64,000 bases of DNA from positions 124,001 to 188,000 of the forward strand of contig NZ_LJYX01000017.1 in NCBI RefSeq assembly GCF_001440345.1. Direction: 5' to 3'. The stretch comes from Colwellia sp. TT2012 (GTDB taxonomy: Bacteria > Pseudomonadota > Gammaproteobacteria > Enterobacterales > Alteromonadaceae). The stretch's first letter is position 1; each line of letters opens with the position of its first letter. Shown here piece by piece: positions 62,265-64,000 of the stretch. The position numbers were made by a program, and so were the translations under genes. A model generated the notes under the pieces. It was given only the letters and a program-made list of their open reading frames with translations. It had not been told where the DNA came from and ran no database searches.

Positions 62265-64000
62265 ATGCCCCATAGAATTATGTTAATCCCTGTTGGCTCA
62301 GGTGTCGGTTTAACCAGTGTATCATTAGGCTTATTACATGCTTGTCAACAAAAAGGTATTAAAGTTGGACACTTCAAACCCATTAGCCAACCTTCGCGTA
62401 ATAGCTTAGCTAAAAAGAATAAAACCATTGATGCCATTAGCTTATCGCAAAATAGTACTAGCATATCACTTAGTTATGTCGAAGAAAAAATGGGCGATGG
62501 CCTGCTCGATGCCGTGTTAGAAGAAATTGTTGCCAATTTTGATGCCTTTAAAAAAGATCACGACGTAGTCATTATTGAAGGCTTAGTACCCACACCAAGA
62601 CAACCCTATGCTGGGCGTATTAACCGTGATGTCGCCCAAGCGCTTGGTGCCAACATAGTATTGGTTGCTAGCCCAGGCAATGATAGTGCCGAAGAGTTTG
62701 AAGACCGACTTCAAGTCACAGCTCAAACCTATGGCGGTATCAAAAACAAGCAGCTCATTGGCTGTGTTATCAATAAACTCAATTGCCCAGATCAAGACGA
62801 ATACGGCATCTTGCCAAAAGAAGAAGAGATAGAAAGTGACTTTAAACTAACAGACTGGTTAGATTTAGCCATTTTTAAAGACCGGAACTTTGATTTACTC
62901 GGCACTATAATGTGGGACATAGACCTCATTGCTCCGCGCATCTGTGACATAAGTAACTACCTCGATGCCAAAGTCCTTAATCACGGGGATATGGCGCATC
63001 GCCGATTCCGCAGCGTTGCCTTTTGTGCTCGTACCGTATCAAATTTAGTCAGCTACCTAGTCCCCGGTCGTCTTATTGTTACCCCTGGCGACCGCACCGA
63101 CATTATTATTGCCACCTGTTTATCGGCGTTAAATGGTACTAAATTAGGCGGCATGATATTAACGAATGGCTTTGAACCATCAAAGCAAGTTTGGGAGTTA
63201 TGCAAACAAGCGCTTGAAGCAGGTTTACCCGTATTATCAGTACCCTGGGACACTTGGCAAACATCACGTCACATCATGAGCTTTAACCCAGAAATACCGC
63301 AAGATGACATCCAACGTCAAGATAAAGTAAAGCAGCATGTTGCCGATAATTTAAGTAGTCATTGGCTCGAAAGCCTTACCTCTAAAAACAATAGTTATAA
63401 TTTATTATCACCCCCAGCCTTTCGGCATAAATTAACCGAACTGGCTCGCAAGGCCAACAAACTCATAGTCCTACCAGAAGGAAACGATATACGCACAATC
63501 AAGGCGGCAGCAATTTGCTGTGAACGTAATATTGCTCGCTGTCAACTTATGGGTAATAAAGAAGAAATACTGCAAATAGCCGAGCATCAAGGTATTACCC
63601 TTCCCGATAACTTATTAATAACGGATCCCGATACCATTAGAGAAAATTATGTTGGCCCTTTGGTCGAGTTGCGTAAACATAAAGGTTTAACGGATGTTAT
63701 TGCACTGGAAAACCTCAAAGATAATGTTGTTTTAGCCACTATGATGTTACAACTTGGTCAAGTTGATGGCCTAGTTTCCGGAGCGGTTAATACCACAGCA
63801 AATACCATAAGACCCGCATTACAATTAATTAAAACCGCTCCCAATAGCGCTTTAGTTTCATCGATATTTTTCATGTTACTTCCTGAGCAAGTGCTTGTTT
63901 ATGGTGACTGCGCCATTAACCCAGAGCCTAATGCCAAACAGTTAGCCGATATTGCGATTCAATCTGCGGACTCGGCCAAAGCGTTTGGTATTGAACCCAT
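62265..64000 (+). CDS. pta: Phosphate acetyltransferase (3' end beyond window)
   Basis: The frame opens at ATG 62265 (MPHRIMLIPVGSGVGLTSVS) and runs without stop to the last base, so about 578 of roughly 700 residues are present. Order: the N-terminal P-loop-like domain (MLIPVGSGVGLTS), DRTGG-type central DRTD region (VTPGDRTDIIIATCLSALNG), then the catalytic domain (VLPEGNDIRTIKAAAICCER, VDGLVSGAVNTTANTIRP, FFMLLPEQVLVYGDCAINPE; cited in parts). This is the long, regulated type of gammaproteobacteria. It converts acetyl-CoA to acetyl phosphate. Confidence 0.96.
   Translation, partial: MPHRIMLIPVGSGVGLTSVSLGLLHACQQKGIKVGHFKPISQPSRNSLAKKNKTIDAISLSQNSTSISLSYVEEKMGDGLLDAVLEEIVANFDAFKKDHDVVIIEGLVPTPRQPYAGRINRDVAQALGANIVLVASPGNDSAEEFEDRLQVTAQTYGGIKNKQLIGCVINKLNCPDQDEYGILPKEEEIESDFKLTDWLDLAIFKDRNFDLLGTIMWDIDLIAPRICDISNYLDAKVLNHGDMAHRRFRSVAFCARTVSNLVSYLVPGRLIVTPGDRTDIIIATCLSALNGTKLGGMILTNGFEPSKQVWELCKQALEAGLPVLSVPWDTWQTSRHIMSFNPEIPQDDIQRQDKVKQHVADNLSSHWLESLTSKNNSYNLLSPPAFRHKLTELARKANKLIVLPEGNDIRTIKAAAICCERNIARCQLMGNKEEILQIAEHQGITLPDNLLITDPDTIRENYVGPLVELRKHKGLTDVIALENLKDNVVLATMMLQLGQVDGLVSGAVNTTANTIRPALQLIKTAPNSALVSSIFFMLLPEQVLVYGDCAINPEPNAKQLADIAIQSADSAKAFGIEP

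Noticed and set aside
1..64000. CRISPR arrays, complete insertion sequences, prophage and toxin-antitoxin pairs
   Set aside because: No regularly spaced repeats, transposase, integrase, phage structural gene or recognisable toxin-antitoxin pair was seen in any frame.

Overview
The window is a contiguous stretch of bacterial chromosome with typical gammaproteobacterial housekeeping genes. Gene content, protein character and gene order (rimP-nusA-infB-rbfA-truB-rpsO-pnp-nlpI; rsxABCDGE-nth; aroC-prmB/smrB/sixA/fadJ-fadI; yfbV/ackA-pta; xthA-rlmA) fit a marine Alteromonadales organism. The A+T-rich composition and protein sequences suggest a Colwellia-like bacterium. The genus is an inference; no marker such as 16S rRNA is present. 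I see no rRNA, tRNA, CRISPR array, complete insertion sequence, prophage or replication origin.

Layout. 1-5.3 kb: citrate synthase, tcdA, and a cysteine desulfurase fused to its SufE-type partner, followed by repeat-derived DNA. 5.3-8.5 kb: a small unknown gene, a decayed ORF, then a putative zinc peptidase encoded 15 bp after the lipoprotein gene nlpI. 8.6-17.9 kb (minus strand): the translation/RNA-decay cluster rimP, nusA, infB, rbfA, truB, rpsO, pnp, with terminators after infB, rpsO and pnp. 17.9-18.4 kb: a gap with two minus-strand terminators and a candidate 34-residue membrane ORF. 18.4-27.2 kb (plus): a degenerate GGDEF-EAL regulator, the complete Rnf/Rsx electron-transport operon, and nth.

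27.2-29.6 kb is the most accessory-looking part: a 293-bp element with perfect 20-bp terminal inverted repeats, a compositionally atypical methyltransferase gene resembling an archaeal family, a small unknown gene, a broken VOC/glyoxalase gene and a periplasmic rhodanese. 29.7-34.7 kb: an MFS transporter, aroC, prmB, smrB, sixA. 35-42 kb: a large M16 peptidase converging on the fadI-fadJ beta-oxidation operon, which has a FadR-like operator upstream of fadI. 42.3-51.5 kb (plus): a six-gene MoxR-DUF58-DUF4381-BatA-BatB-BatD operon followed by an ECF sigma factor and its DUF3379 partner. 51.7-58 kb: an S9 peptidase lipoprotein, a YchJ-like protein, a VC2046-like protein and an RstAB-like two-component system with a terminator between its two genes. 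58.5-64 kb: xthA, rlmA, yfbV and ackA-pta; pta runs off the end of the window.

The points most worth follow-up are the NlpI-linked metallopeptidase, the archaeal-type methyltransferase beside the repeat element, two dispersed repeat families each present twice, the CsdA-SufE fusion, and several candidate regulatory structures. All functional statements come from motif recognition by eye; no database search was run.
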